64,000 nt of DNA, taken from assembly GCF_024746835.1 (NCBI RefSeq), contig NZ_CP080531.1, positions 4,236,001 through 4,300,000 of the forward strand, given 5' to 3'. This document shows positions 1 through 8,449 of this stretch, piece by piece; the stretch's first letter is position 1; each line of letters begins with the position of its first letter. Origin of the DNA: Mesorhizobium sp. AR02 (GTDB lineage: Bacteria; Pseudomonadota; Alphaproteobacteria; Rhizobiales; Rhizobiaceae). Position numbers and translations under genes: made by a program. The notes below the pieces were generated by a model. That model did no database searches. It was not told the origin of the DNA and saw only the letters and a list, made by a program, of their open reading frames with translations.

Positions 1-320
1 CATCGGGCAAAGAATTTTGTTTTTATGCCAATGTAAGCCAGGGCGATAAGTAGCCCTGCGCCGACAATCACGCTCTTGGTCAGAACTATCGCGATAAGAG
101 ATAAAGCAAAGCCGCTTCCAACAATGAACCCGAAACGAAAGGAATGTTGTTGGCCTTTTCCGGCCCATCCCACTCCAATCGACATCGCAGCCCAGGCCAG
201 GAAAATAAAGGTCGTTATTCCCCATTCCGAATCCCAGAATGGACGAAACGCAATTCCTGCAATGGTAGCGAGGATGCCGATTAAAAGACGTAATAGTAAC
301 GTCCTGATGCCCTGATTCAT
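1..320 (-). CDS. Membrane protein of unknown function (partial, cut by window edge)
   Basis: Reading from an ATG at 320 towards the left edge gives 106 codons without a stop. The product is strongly hydrophobic, with membrane-like stretches at about residues 8-24, 36-50, 66-80 and 83-96. An AGGTGGG ribosome binding site lies 8 bases before the ATG and supports this start. I recognise no family. The base composition is visibly richer in A and T than in the genes to its right, which may mean recent acquisition. The C-terminus lies outside the window. Confidence 0.7.
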   Translation of the reverse strand, partial: MNQGIRTLLLRLLIGILATIAGIAFRPFWDSEWGITTFIFLAWAAMSIGVGWAGKGQQHSFRFGFIVGSGFALSLIAIVLTKSVIVGAGLLIALAYIGIKTKFFAR

Positions 321-435
321 TACGAAATCCCACCTGCTGGTAGGAATCCATGAGAGAGGGCAAGTCGTTAAGATTTCTCTTCACGCCATGCCGTCGAATG
401 GCGCTCAACATTACGCTGAATGAAGATCGGCTGCT

Positions 436-1659
436 TTATCCACCGCTCGCCAGGCTGGCCGAAAGCAGCAGCAGCCCGAACAGGAAGACGAAAGCGGCGC
501 CGCCGATCTCGACGATCGAATGGATGCGGTTGCCCATGCGGCCGTCGCCGGCGAAATACACCGCCCAGTTCTTGGCGGTCACCGCAAGCGTTGCCAGCGC
601 CGAGACGGTGATCGCGGTTCCCAGCGACATCGCCAGCACCGACAGCAGGCCGCCGAGCCAGAGCCCGTTGAGCAGCGCGAAGCTCAGCACGATCAGCGCG
701 CCGGAGCAGGGGCGGATGCCGACGGCGGCCACCGCTGACCAGGCGGTGCGCCAGTCGAAGCGGTCGCCCGACAGCAGCGCCGGATCGGGCGCATGCGAGT
801 GGCCGCAGGTTTCGCAGACCTCGCCCGCCGCGTGATCGTGATGCGCATGATCGTGCGCGCCATGGTCGTGATGGTGGTCATGCGCGGCGGGGTCATGGTG
901 GTCGTGCGAATGGTCATGAACATGGTCGTGATCGTCATGTACCTGCAGCGCGTGCGAATGGGCATGCGCCGAATGGCTGTGGGCCGCATGCGAATGGCCG
1001 GCATGGGAATGACCAGCGTGGCCGGCATGGGAGTGGCCACCGTGCGAATGGCCGGCATGAGCCGCCGACAGACTGTAGGCCGGCGCCCTGCCGAACAGGC
1101 GCAGGATGGAAGGGCCGAGCTTGCGCCACAGCAGCCAGGCGCCGAACAGGGTGACGAGGGCAAAGCTCATGATCTCCATGAACCAGGCCGCGTCGGTCAT
1201 CGAGATGGTGGTGCCGCGCAGGACGAAATAGGCGAGCAGCATGACCACGATCGCCGTCAGGCCCTGCAGCAGCGCCGAGACGAAGGACAACAGGACGCCG
1301 CGCCGCAGCGCCACTTCATTGGCGACCATGTAGGACGAGATCACCGCCTTGCCGTGACCGGGACCGGCGGCGTGGAAAATGCCATAGGCGAAGGACAGGC
1401 CGATGAGCACCCAGAGCTTGCTGTTGTCCTGGCGCATCGCCTTCATGGCCGTCGCCAGCGCGCGATAGAATTCCTGCTGCCGCAGGTTGATCCACATCAG
1501 GATGTGGGCGAACGGGCCGGTGGTCGGCGCCATGCCGTCATTGACGCCGATGCCGAGCGAACTCTGGGCGTGCGCGACATCAGCGAAATGCATCGACACA
1601 AAGGCGAGGGCCAACAGGCCGAATGCCAAACGCAGGGACGGTTTCGTCACCGGCTTCAT
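436..1659 (-). CDS. NicO-family nickel/cobalt exporter with histidine-rich loop
   Basis: A 407-residue polytopic inner-membrane protein of the NicO (RcnA/NreB-like) family, expected to move Ni2+ or Co2+ out of the cytoplasm. A signal-like hydrophobic N-terminus (residues 10-31) is followed by membrane segments. The motif HAAGPGHGK (96-104) is typical of the family. A long histidine-rich cytoplasmic loop (about 201-289) ends with a CETC motif (282-285), a likely metal sensor or sink. GIRPCSGALIV (314-324) begins the second membrane half. Its start overlaps the end of the DUF1007 gene by 4 bases (ATGA), so the two are translationally coupled. The metal is inferred; direction of transport is by family analogy. 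Confidence 0.85.
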   Translation of the reverse strand: MKPVTKPSLRLAFGLLALAFVSMHFADVAHAQSSLGIGVNDGMAPTTGPFAHILMWINLRQQEFYRALATAMKAMRQDNSKLWVLIGLSFAYGIFHAAGPGHGKAVISSYMVANEVALRRGVLLSFVSALLQGLTAIVVMLLAYFVLRGTTISMTDAAWFMEIMSFALVTLFGAWLLWRKLGPSILRLFGRAPAYSLSAAHAGHSHGGHSHAGHAGHSHAGHSHAAHSHSAHAHSHALQVHDDHDHVHDHSHDHHDPAAHDHHHDHGAHDHAHHDHAAGEVCETCGHSHAPDPALLSGDRFDWRTAWSAVAAVGIRPCSGALIVLSFALLNGLWLGGLLSVLAMSLGTAITVSALATLAVTAKNWAVYFAGDGRMGNRIHSIVEIGGAAFVFLFGLLLLSASLASGG

Positions 1660-2324
1660 CCTTCTGGCTGACAGGTCAGTTCGAGCTTGGTGGCAAAGAT
1701 CTTGCTCATGTCGGTGCCTGTCGGGTCGTTGAAGAAGGCATCCGTCAAGGTCTTCTGGTTTTCCTTGATGGCTTCATCGGGGTCCGGCCGGATCACCTTG
1801 CTGGTGCAATTCGACGGCAGGCCTGCAACGGTGATGTTGGAATCCTCGGTGAAGTCGATCGCCGTGTAGAAAGTCGGGTCGTAGACGCCGATGTCGATGG
1901 TGCCGGTCAGCTTGATCGGCGCCTTGGGCTCGGACTCGAACAGGATGATCAGCTGGTCGTTGTCGAAATTGGCCATCAGATGTGGGGGCGGCACCATCGT
2001 CACGTCCTTGCCGTTCTGCGTGACGAGCTGGAAATAGTTGAATTCGGCCAGCGAGGCATGAACGGTGTCGGCGACCTCCTTCAGCTCCTTGTCGTCAAGC
2101 TTCAGGTCGGAGTTCTTGTCGAACTCCATCATCACCGTACTCGAAAACAGGTCGTCGAAGCGCCAGAGATGACGCAGCGCTTTCACACTTTGGTGATCCG
2201 GCGACAGGATCACGTCGAGGCGGGCCTCGGCGAAGACGTGCGGATGCACGTAAGCCGGTCCCGTGGCGGCAAAGGTCGCCGCCAAGGCCGAAGCCAGCAT
2301 GATTGCGTGCCGTTTGAGGTGCAT
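1656..2324 (-). CDS. DUF1007-family periplasmic protein
   Basis: A 222-residue secreted protein of the DUF1007 family (COG3683), whose members pair with NicO metal exporters in many proteobacteria. Residues 1-24 form a signal peptide, and the mature protein opens with an HPHVF motif that could ligate metal. I chose the ATG at 2324 because the signal peptide begins there; an in-frame extension to 2471 would run through the upstream palindrome and lacks membrane character. The last codons overlap the exporter gene by 4 bases. A role as periplasmic partner of the exporter is inference from context. Confidence 0.8.
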   Translation of the reverse strand: MHLKRHAIMLASALAATFAATGPAYVHPHVFAEARLDVILSPDHQSVKALRHLWRFDDLFSSTVMMEFDKNSDLKLDDKELKEVADTVHASLAEFNYFQLVTQNGKDVTMVPPPHLMANFDNDQLIILFESEPKAPIKLTGTIDIGVYDPTFYTAIDFTEDSNITVAGLPSNCTSKVIRPDPDEAIKENQKTLTDAFFNDPTGTDMSKIFATKLELTCQPEG

Positions 2325-2397
2325 TCCCGGTCGCGATTCCCTTGGCTTTGGAGAGAAACTGAAGGTTACCAGAAAGGGGGCGAAATTGGGACCGCCA

Positions 2398-2446
2398 GTG
2401 CGTGTCACCCAAAAGTGCGCAGCGGTTTTGGGGTAACGGCACGCAC
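2398..2446. repeat. Dispersed palindromic repeat (GCGCAC-core type)
   Basis: GTGCGTG at 2398-2404 pairs with CACGCAC at 2440-2446, and ACCCAAAA pairs with TTTTGGGGT inside them, around a core AGTGCGCAGCGG. This matches in form the intergenic mosaic repeats common in rhizobial genomes. It sits between the LysR gene end (2468) and the DUF1007 start (2324), so it could also act as a terminator or RNA-stability element between the two operons. Confidence 0.65.
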
Positions 2447-2467
2447 GCAACAAGAGCCCGAGGCAGG

Positions 2468-3367
2468 TCAAGCGACCTCACGCGTTCTGAACCACTGCAC
2501 CAGGAAGTCGACAAAAACGCGGACCTTGGCCGGCAGATAACGGCGGTGCGGGTAGACGGCGAAGATGCCGCCGCCGGACAGGATGCGGTCGTCGAGCGCC
2601 GTCACCAGCTGGCCGCTCTTGAGATCGGGCGAGGCGATGAAATCCGGCAGGATGCAAAATCCGAGCCCCGATACGGCGGCGGCTCGCGCCGCCATCGGGC
2701 TGTTGACCTCGATCGGGCCCGACACGGCGACGCTCAGCTGATCGTTGTTGTCGCCCTTGAACGCCCAGTTGTTCAGACCGCGGCCATTGGTGTCGACGAT
2801 GCAGGGCATGTGGCCGAGATCCTGCGGCCGCGTCGGCATGCCATGCTTGGCGATCAGTTCAGGCGAGGCGCAGAGTTTTATCGAAAACGGCGCCAGCCGC
2901 CTGGCGATCAGCGACGAATTCTCCAGGCGTGAGATGCGCACCGCGAGATCGAAGCCTTCCTCGACCAGGTCGACGAAGCGGTCGTCGAGCTGGATGTCGA
3001 GCACGATGTCGGGGTGCTGCTTGGCGAAGTCGATCAGCGACTGGCCGATCGGCGCGTCGGCGAAGGTGCGTGGCGCCGACAGCTTAATCCTGCCGCGCAC
3101 GTCGCCGGAGGATTCGCGCACGGCGTCCGCCAGGCTGTCGACCTCGCGCACGATCTCCGAGGCGCGCCGGTAGTAGGTGTGGCCCGCCTCGGTCATCGAG
3201 AACTGGCGCGTGGTGCGGTTGAGGAGCAGCGCGCCGAGCTCGTCCTCCAGCTCGCGCACATACTTTGACAGCAGCGCCTTGGAGCGGCCGATCTTGCGCG
3301 CCGCCGCCGAAAAGCCCTCGGCCTCGACGACGTCGATGAAGGCGCGCATGCGGGTCAGTGTATCCAT
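2468..3367 (-). CDS. LysR-family transcriptional regulator
   Basis: A 299-residue LysR-type regulator. The N-terminal winged helix-turn-helix covers residues 1-60, with the recognition part near AARKIGRSKALLSKYV. It is followed by a linker helix and a two-lobe effector-binding domain (about 90-295) of periplasmic-binding-protein fold. Length is normal for the family. It lies three bases downstream of the amidase gene on the same strand, so both are probably on one message. LysR proteins usually act on a neighbouring promoter; here the candidate is the long region before the amidase. The effector cannot be read from the sequence. Confidence 0.9.
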   Translation of the reverse strand: MDTLTRMRAFIDVVEAEGFSAAARKIGRSKALLSKYVRELEDELGALLLNRTTRQFSMTEAGHTYYRRASEIVREVDSLADAVRESSGDVRGRIKLSAPRTFADAPIGQSLIDFAKQHPDIVLDIQLDDRFVDLVEEGFDLAVRISRLENSSLIARRLAPFSIKLCASPELIAKHGMPTRPQDLGHMPCIVDTNGRGLNNWAFKGDNNDQLSVAVSGPIEVNSPMAARAAAVSGLGFCILPDFIASPDLKSGQLVTALDDRILSGGGIFAVYPHRRYLPAKVRVFVDFLVQWFRTREVA

Positions 3368-3370
3368 GGT

Positions 3371-4567
3371 TCAGGCCCTTTGTGCTGCGTCGAGAAGTTT
3401 TCGGCCGAGCCGTATCAGGGCAATGTCGCTACCGGAAGGGCCTAGCAGCGACAGGCCGAACGGAGCGCCGGCGACCGAACCGATGGGCAAGGTGATCTGT
3501 GGAAAGCCGGAGAGCCCGGCCAGGCACAGAAGATGCAGCGCCCGCTCGCGATAGGCCTGGAACTGCTCCGGCGTGCTATCGACATAGGGCGCCGGGCCTG
3601 GCACCGTCGGCAGGACAAGGAAGCCGTCCTTGCCAAGCAGCGCGCTCAGTTCGCCGCGAAAGGTCAGGCGGCGCACTTTCTCGGACTGCGCCGTGCGGTC
3701 ATCGACGGCGCGGCCAAAGCCGAAACGCTCCTCGACGCCGGGGCCAAGGTCGCGCTCGCCGCTGGTGATCCAGTCGCCGTGCACGCTCCACGCCTCCCTG
3801 GCCTGCAGCCGGCGAAAGCACCAGTAAAGTTCATCGGGGGGCGAGGTGAAGCGCATCGTTGGCGTTACCGGCGCGCCGAAAACCGCGCTCGCCAGCCCCT
3901 TCATCCCCGCATATTCGGCAAGGGCGGGGCGAGCGACCATCTCATCCAGCCAGGTGAGCGATATCGGGCGGTCCAGGGAATGCTGGTGCGGGTCGCGGCC
4001 AAGCAGCAGCTTGCCGACGGTCTCGTAGGTCTCGATGTCGTCGGCGAACCAGCCGAACGTGTCGAAGCTCGGCGCCAGTTTCATGGTGCCATCGAGTGGA
4101 ATGCGGCCATGCGTGGTGCGCAGCCCGATCAGTCCGCAAAAACTCGCCGGCGCGCGGATAGAGCCGCCAGTGTCGGAGCCGGTAGCGATGTCGGCCAGCC
4201 TGCCCGCCACCGCCGACGCCGACCCCGACGAGGAGCCGCCGGTGACACGGTCGGGGGCTGCCGGGTTCACCGGAAACGGAAAATGCGCGTTCTGGCCGAA
4301 CAGCGCGAAGGCCAGTTCGTCGGTCTGCGTCTTGCCGACGAAGCGCGCGCCGGCATCGAGAATCGTCCGCACGGCTGGTGCCGTGCGCGAGGCGGCATGG
4401 CTGTCTGTGAATTTCCTGGGATTGCCGCAGCCGGTGCGGTAGCCGGCAACGTCGTAGATGTCCTTGACGGCCAGCCGCAGGCCGGCGAGCGGGCCGAGCT
4501 CGGCATGGGCCACCGGCATCTGGCGAAGATCGAGAAAGGCGTTGTAAGGGCCGTGCGTGCCTGGCAT
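3371..4567 (-). CDS. Amidase-signature family hydrolase
   Basis: A 398-residue amidase of the Ser-cisSer-Lys class. The catalytic lysine is in LAVKDIYDVAG near the N-terminus, the cis-serine in GGSSSGSASA and the nucleophilic serine in SDTGGSIRAPA. These enzymes hydrolyse carboxamide bonds; the substrate is not predictable. It is at the short end for the family. The start at 4567 gives the standard N-terminus; an in-frame extension to 4846 runs through A/T-rich intergenic sequence and is unlikely to be coding. It is the first gene of an apparent operon with the LysR gene. Confidence 0.85.
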   Translation of the reverse strand: MPGTHGPYNAFLDLRQMPVAHAELGPLAGLRLAVKDIYDVAGYRTGCGNPRKFTDSHAASRTAPAVRTILDAGARFVGKTQTDELAFALFGQNAHFPFPVNPAAPDRVTGGSSSGSASAVAGRLADIATGSDTGGSIRAPASFCGLIGLRTTHGRIPLDGTMKLAPSFDTFGWFADDIETYETVGKLLLGRDPHQHSLDRPISLTWLDEMVARPALAEYAGMKGLASAVFGAPVTPTMRFTSPPDELYWCFRRLQAREAWSVHGDWITSGERDLGPGVEERFGFGRAVDDRTAQSEKVRRLTFRGELSALLGKDGFLVLPTVPGPAPYVDSTPEQFQAYRERALHLLCLAGLSGFPQITLPIGSVAGAPFGLSLLGPSGSDIALIRLGRKLLDAAQRA

Positions 4568-4860
4568 CGTTCGATATCCGGATACGGTTGCCCCAACATT
4601 GTTCGATGCCAGAAATTTTACAACCTTGGATACGATTTTTATTGATTGTGACGGCAACCAGCCATATATCGCGCTTGCCCAAAGTCGCACGTGCCTGTGG
4701 GTGTCCGCCGATCCTCGAATGGTGAGGGAAATCGGTAAGGTAACTGGAGCCAACCCCTCCAGTCGGTCTAGCGGCCAACCGCCAGCCCGAGGACACCTTG
4801 AAGCAACGACGGTGCGGGCCTTTCTGGTTCTCTGCCGGTTGTCCAAAGACCGGGGTTACT
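4568..4860. other. Divergent intergenic region before amidase and decarboxylase
   Basis: About 290 bases without a convincing gene. The part nearest the amidase (4600-4650) is A/T-rich and should hold its promoter. A TTGGATACGA block at 4624-4633 resembles half of a GntR- or LysR-type operator, but I see no clean second half. The rest shows no codon bias on either strand. Confidence 0.4.
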
Positions 4861-4949
4861 GAAGAGGCACACCTTCATTGCCGGCAGTGCGGAACGGGGT
4901 TCTCCCAATCCAAGCCAAGGCAGACAAAGCGGACCGAAGCCGGGCAAGG

Positions 4950-5108
4950 CTGAGGTTCATCGCCGCGAGACGGCGTTTCATGGTTCCGGGGTCTCCACCG
5001 GCTGGTTCCATGGATTTCCGTCCCGCCTTTGTCCACCGCGTGTTCGCGAGGCCGATAGCCCGCGACCGCACCCTTGTGCGCGCCGAAAGGCGTGTTTGGA
5101 GATACCCG
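4950..5108 (+). promoter_or_regulatory. Structured leader of ornithine decarboxylase (speF-motif candidate)
   Basis: The leader holds a CGCCG/CGGCG hairpin (4961-4975). A longer element has CATGG (4979-4983) pairing with CCATG (5008-5012) and CCGG (4986-4989) pairing with CCGG (4998-5001). A GCGCC-GAAA-GGCG stem lies close to the ribosome binding site. A GGAG at 5098-5101 precedes the ATG by 7 bases. An ATG at 5010 opens a reading frame in phase with the enzyme. A conserved RNA called the speF motif is known upstream of decarboxylase genes in alphaproteobacteria; this region is the expected place for it, but I have not matched it to the covariance model. Confidence 0.45.
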
Positions 5109-6242
5109 ATGGCTACCCAGCGCATCCTCGACTTCCTCGCCACCCGACGTCCGTCCGGCCCTTGCCTCGTCGTCGACCTCGACGTCGTGCGCGACAATTT
5201 CCGCGCCTTCGAGAAGGCGCTGCCCGATTCCAAGATCTACTATGCGGTGAAAGCAAACCCGGCGCCGGAAATCCTGCGCCTCCTTGCTGCGATGGGCTCG
5301 TCCTTCGACACCGCTTCCGTTGCCGAAGTCGAGATGGCGATGGACGCGGGTGCGCCCGCGGACCGCATCTCCTTCGGCAACACCATCAAGAAGGAGCGTG
5401 ACATCGCACGCGCCTACCAGCTCGGCATCCGGCTGTTCGCCGTCGATTGCGTCGAGGAGGTCGAAAAGATCGCCCGCGTCGCTCCCGGCGCCCGCGTGTT
5501 CTGCCGTGTGCTGACCGATGGCGAAGGCGCCGAATGGCCGCTGTCGCGCAAGTTCGGCTGCGTGCCTGCCATGGCTGTCGACGTGCTGCGTCATGCCAAG
5601 GGCCTCGGCCTCGACGCCTACGGCGTGTCGTTCCATGTCGGCTCGCAGCAGACCGACCTGACCGCCTGGGACCGTGCGCTGGCCGACGCCAAGAAGGTGT
5701 TCGCGACGCTCGCCGAGGAAGGCATTGTCTTGAAGATGGTCAATATGGGTGGCGGTTTCCCGACGCGCTATTTGCGTGATGTGCCGGCGGCGCAGGCCTA
5801 TGGCCAGGCGATCTTCTCGGCGCTGCGCAAGCATTTCGGCAATGCCATTCCGGAAACCATCATCGAGCCGGGCCGTGGCATGGTCGGCAATGCCGGCGTC
5901 ATCAAGTCGGAAGTCGTGCTGATCTCGAAGAAGGCCGACAACGACAATGTGCGCTGGGTGTTCCTCGACATCGGCAAGTTCGGCGGTCTGGCCGAGACGA
6001 TGGACGAGGCGATCCGCTATCCCCTCGTCACCCGCCATGACGGCACCGAGACCGCGCCTTGCGTGCTTGCCGGCCCGACCTGCGATTCGGCTGATGTGAT
6101 GTACGAGAAGACGCCGTATCCGCTGCCTCTCTCGCTGACGATCGGCGACGAGGTGCTGATCGAAGGCACCGGCGCCTACACGACCACCTACTCGGCGGTC
6201 GCGTTCAACGGCTTCGAGCCTCTCCGATCCTACGTGATCTGA
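5109..6242 (+). CDS. Type III PLP-dependent ornithine/lysine decarboxylase
   Basis: A 377-residue alanine-racemase-fold decarboxylase expected to turn ornithine into putrescine, or lysine into cadaverine, in the cytoplasm. Lys48 in YYAVKANP is the PLP Schiff-base lysine. HVGSQ (176-180), GGGFP (214-218) and EPGRGMVGNAG (253-263) bind the cofactor phosphate, and Cys325 in CDSAD belongs to the active site made across the dimer. The start at 5109 is fixed by GGAG seven bases upstream; an in-frame extension to 4878 would translate the structured leader. Downstream is a GNAT gene, the same pairing seen around odc genes in Sinorhizobium. Ornithine and lysine use cannot be told apart here. Confidence 0.9.
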   Translation: MATQRILDFLATRRPSGPCLVVDLDVVRDNFRAFEKALPDSKIYYAVKANPAPEILRLLAAMGSSFDTASVAEVEMAMDAGAPADRISFGNTIKKERDIARAYQLGIRLFAVDCVEEVEKIARVAPGARVFCRVLTDGEGAEWPLSRKFGCVPAMAVDVLRHAKGLGLDAYGVSFHVGSQQTDLTAWDRALADAKKVFATLAEEGIVLKMVNMGGGFPTRYLRDVPAAQAYGQAIFSALRKHFGNAIPETIIEPGRGMVGNAGVIKSEVVLISKKADNDNVRWVFLDIGKFGGLAETMDEAIRYPLVTRHDGTETAPCVLAGPTCDSADVMYEKTPYPLPLSLTIGDEVLIEGTGAYTTTYSAVAFNGFEPLRSYVI

Positions 6243-6340
6243 CGGTTCGAAAGAAACCGGTCAGATCATCCCAGGTGGGCGCTTGTCGCCCGCCCGGGCT
6301 CGCTTGTGGAACAGATCTCCGCTTGCCAGGGATTGCGGAA

Positions 6341-6913
6341 ATGGAAATGTCAGTTGAAATCGTAGCTCATGCGCCGGCCTTCTCCATGGTCGCCGAAACC
6401 GTCGCCGACGTCGCGGCACGCGAAGCCTTGCTCGATCGCGCCATGGGGCCGATGCGGCGGAAAAAATCGTCGGAGAAGCTGCGGCGCAGCCGCCGGCCCT
6501 CGGAAGGCCTGGCCTTCGTCGCGCGCGATGCATCAGGCGGCGTCGCCGGCACGGTGCGGCTGTGGGATGTCCGGCTGGGCGAGGGCGGTCCGGCAGCGCT
6601 GCTGCTCGGCCCGCTCGCCGTCGATCCGTCGCTCAAGAATGCCGGCATCGGCTCGGCGCTGATGCGCCACGCCATCGCCGAAGCGGCTCGCCTCGGCCAC
6701 GCGGCGATCCTGCTGGTCGGCGATGCGCCCTATTACGGACGCTTCGGCTTCTCGGCCGCCAGGACCGGCTCGCTCGCCATGCCGGGGCCTTATGAGCGGC
6801 ATCGGCTGCTGGCGCTGGAGCTGGTGGACGGCGCGCTTGATGGCGTGCACGGCACGCTGAAGGCTTGCGGCCGCAAGCTGTCAGTTCCAGCCGAAGTGCT
6901 GCGCGCTGGCTGA
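6341..6913 (+). CDS. GNAT-family N-acetyltransferase
   Basis: A 190-residue acetyltransferase of the GNAT fold. The acetyl-CoA pyrophosphate loop is seen as LKNAGIGSAL after the beta-strand GPLAVDPS, and the C-terminal part YYGRFGFSAA is typical of YhbS-like members. The start at 6341 follows a G-rich stretch and leaves a normal N-terminal strand. The gene lies about 100 bases after the decarboxylase on the same strand, so it may share its message and could act on a polyamine or related amine; that is inference. Its last 33 bases overlap the convergent gene on the other strand. Confidence 0.8.
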   Translation: MEMSVEIVAHAPAFSMVAETVADVAAREALLDRAMGPMRRKKSSEKLRRSRRPSEGLAFVARDASGGVAGTVRLWDVRLGEGGPAALLLGPLAVDPSLKNAGIGSALMRHAIAEAARLGHAAILLVGDAPYYGRFGFSAARTGSLAMPGPYERHRLLALELVDGALDGVHGTLKACGRKLSVPAEVLRAG

Positions 6914-7720
6914 GACCAGCGCGGCATACTCGGTCGCGACGGCATCCAGGCCGGTCACCGTCGGGGAACCGGCACCTCCGAGGCGGCTCACATAGCCCTC
7001 GCCTTTGGGGGCCTTGTCCCAGTCGTTGCCGATGAAGCGGGCCGCTGCCGTGCCGGAGTCCGATACTTGCGGCGCCGGCGGCCCGAACGCGGCTGCGGTG
7101 CGCTTCAGCCCATCCAGAAATGCTGCATTGTCGAGGCCGCTATAGGGCTTGCCGTTGCCGTCCACGACATTGAGAAATATCTGCTCGTCGCCAAAGGCGG
7201 TGTAACCGCCGCCCAGGCCCTTTTCCACGGCATCGGCTTTTTCGAAGAAACGCTGTGCCACAGCGGCATCGAGCGTGTCCTTGGGAAAACGGACGGTGAC
7301 GAAGCCCGTGCTGCCGCTGCTGTCGTCCAATCGAGAAACGAGCACACTGTGCTGGTGGAAAATGTAGCCGAAGGCGGCGGCCAGACGATCGGCGGTCGCG
7401 TCGTCGAGCGTGGCCTCGGTCTGCAGCGAGGCGTTGGTCTTGAGGAGGTAGCCGCCCGGTGTGACTTCCGTCTCGAGCGCCGCCGGATCGACGCCTATGC
7501 TGGCGACGATTTTTGGCACGATTTTCTCAAGCACCTGCGCCGAAAAGGCAGCCCGTTCGGCGTAGCCGGCCGTCTTCAGCTTTGGCAGGTCGAAGCCCAC
7601 GGAGGGTGTGGCCTCGTAGGAAATCAGGACACGCTCGTCGGCGGCCGCCGCCGCAGTCACCGAAACCACGGCAGCGATCAGCACCGCGCGCGCCACTGCT
7701 CGAACACTATGGATATTCAT
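6881..7720 (-). CDS. Secreted protein of unknown function
   Basis: A 279-residue protein with a clear signal peptide (residues 1-27, ending in a run of alanines). I recognise no domain. The mature part alternates charged and hydrophobic residues, carries no cysteine pairs and has glycine-rich turns near 165-200. Codon use matches the genome, so it is a real gene. It is convergent with the GNAT gene, overlapping it by 33 bases, and has its own upstream region of about 270 bases, so it is probably transcribed alone. Location is periplasmic or extracellular. Confidence 0.75.
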   Translation of the reverse strand: MNIHSVRAVARAVLIAAVVSVTAAAAADERVLISYEATPSVGFDLPKLKTAGYAERAAFSAQVLEKIVPKIVASIGVDPAALETEVTPGGYLLKTNASLQTEATLDDATADRLAAAFGYIFHQHSVLVSRLDDSSGSTGFVTVRFPKDTLDAAVAQRFFEKADAVEKGLGGGYTAFGDEQIFLNVVDGNGKPYSGLDNAAFLDGLKRTAAAFGPPAPQVSDSGTAAARFIGNDWDKAPKGEGYVSRLGGAGSPTVTGLDAVATEYAALVSASAQHFGWN

Positions 7721-7986
7721 TACCGACCTCGCTGCTTTGCCGCCCCTATGGAGCCGAGGTCAGACTAAATGGATGATTTCACAATCAAAGGTATGAGCAG
7801 CTTGCGGTTCTCTGCCGCGTGAAGGTTTCGTGCCAAGATTGCCGAAGCCTGTGGAACGAATGTGCCGTCTTGAAGACGGTGTCCCGACAAGGCCCGAAGC
7901 ACGTCCAGATGGATCATGAGGCGCGCTTCAGCCCTGTCTTATGCATGTCCATCCAAGCCATCGTATGGCTTGCGAGATCCATGCCG

Positions 7987-8271
7987 TCAGCCGATCAACT
8001 GGCTGAGCGCCATGGCCACCGTCATGTCGCCTTCGACTTTGATCTTGCCGGTCATGAACGCCATGGTCGGGTTCAGGTCGCCAGCGATCAGCGAGTCGAG
8101 ATCGTCGAGCGAGAGCTTGATGGTGCAGTCGGTGGGGGCATCTGATGTCGAGACGGTTGCGCCGTCGATGACGATGACGCCATCGCCGCCGGTGTCGAAC
8201 TTCACGGAACGATCGAACCCGCTGCTGGCCACGCGCGACTTGATCTTCTCGGCAATCTCCTGAACGCTCAC
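7987..8271 (-). CDS. SCP2 sterol-transfer-like small protein
   Basis: A 94-residue protein with the SCP2 lipid-carrier fold pattern: VKFDTGGDGVIVIDG, then DCTIKLSLDDLDSLIAG, then GKIKVEGDMTVAMAL, which lines the hydrophobic tunnel. Such proteins bind fatty acyl-CoA or sterols. I chose the GTG at 8271 because GGAG lies six bases upstream and the fold begins right after it; a longer ATG reading to 8331 has no ribosome binding site. About 100 bases upstream is a perfect 18-base palindrome that could control it. It is probably monocistronic. Confidence 0.8.
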   Translation of the reverse strand: MSVQEIAEKIKSRVASSGFDRSVKFDTGGDGVIVIDGATVSTSDAPTDCTIKLSLDDLDSLIAGDLNPTMAFMTGKIKVEGDMTVAMALSQLIG

Positions 8272-8372
8272 GCTGTTCTCCTGTCTGGTTGCATCTGTCG
8301 CGCAGGGCATTTCGGTCCGGCCGAAGCCCATGCAGCATTTGCGATCTTGGTCGCTGCCGCATATAGCTTTGG

Positions 8373-8390
8373 GTTGACGTTTACGTCAAC
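8373..8390. promoter_or_regulatory. Perfect palindromic operator upstream of SCP2-like gene
   Basis: GTTGACGT (8373-8380) and ACGTCAAC (8383-8390) are exact inverted copies separated by TT. The form resembles MerR-type LiuR sites that control branched-chain amino acid and fatty acid breakdown genes in proteobacteria, which would fit a lipid-carrier target. Identity of the regulator is inference. Confidence 0.55.
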
Positions 8391-8449
8391 GCGAATCCTG
8401 GAGGCTGGTTCCTATCGCCGCACCGGACGAGCTGGTGGGGCACCAGTGG

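Noticed and set aside
820..1070. Short repeated units resembling a CRISPR-like or satellite array.
   Set aside because: The repeats are codons for the histidine-rich loop of the NicO exporter and have no regular spacer structure.
4875..6038. A 387-codon open frame antisense to the decarboxylase.
   Set aside because: It mirrors the codon pattern of the decarboxylase, has no ribosome binding site and no protein features. High-GC genes commonly give such antisense frames.
6237..6268. An inverted repeat over the decarboxylase stop codon considered as a terminator.
   Set aside because: The stem has a bulge and no T-run follows; the GNAT gene downstream is probably on the same message.
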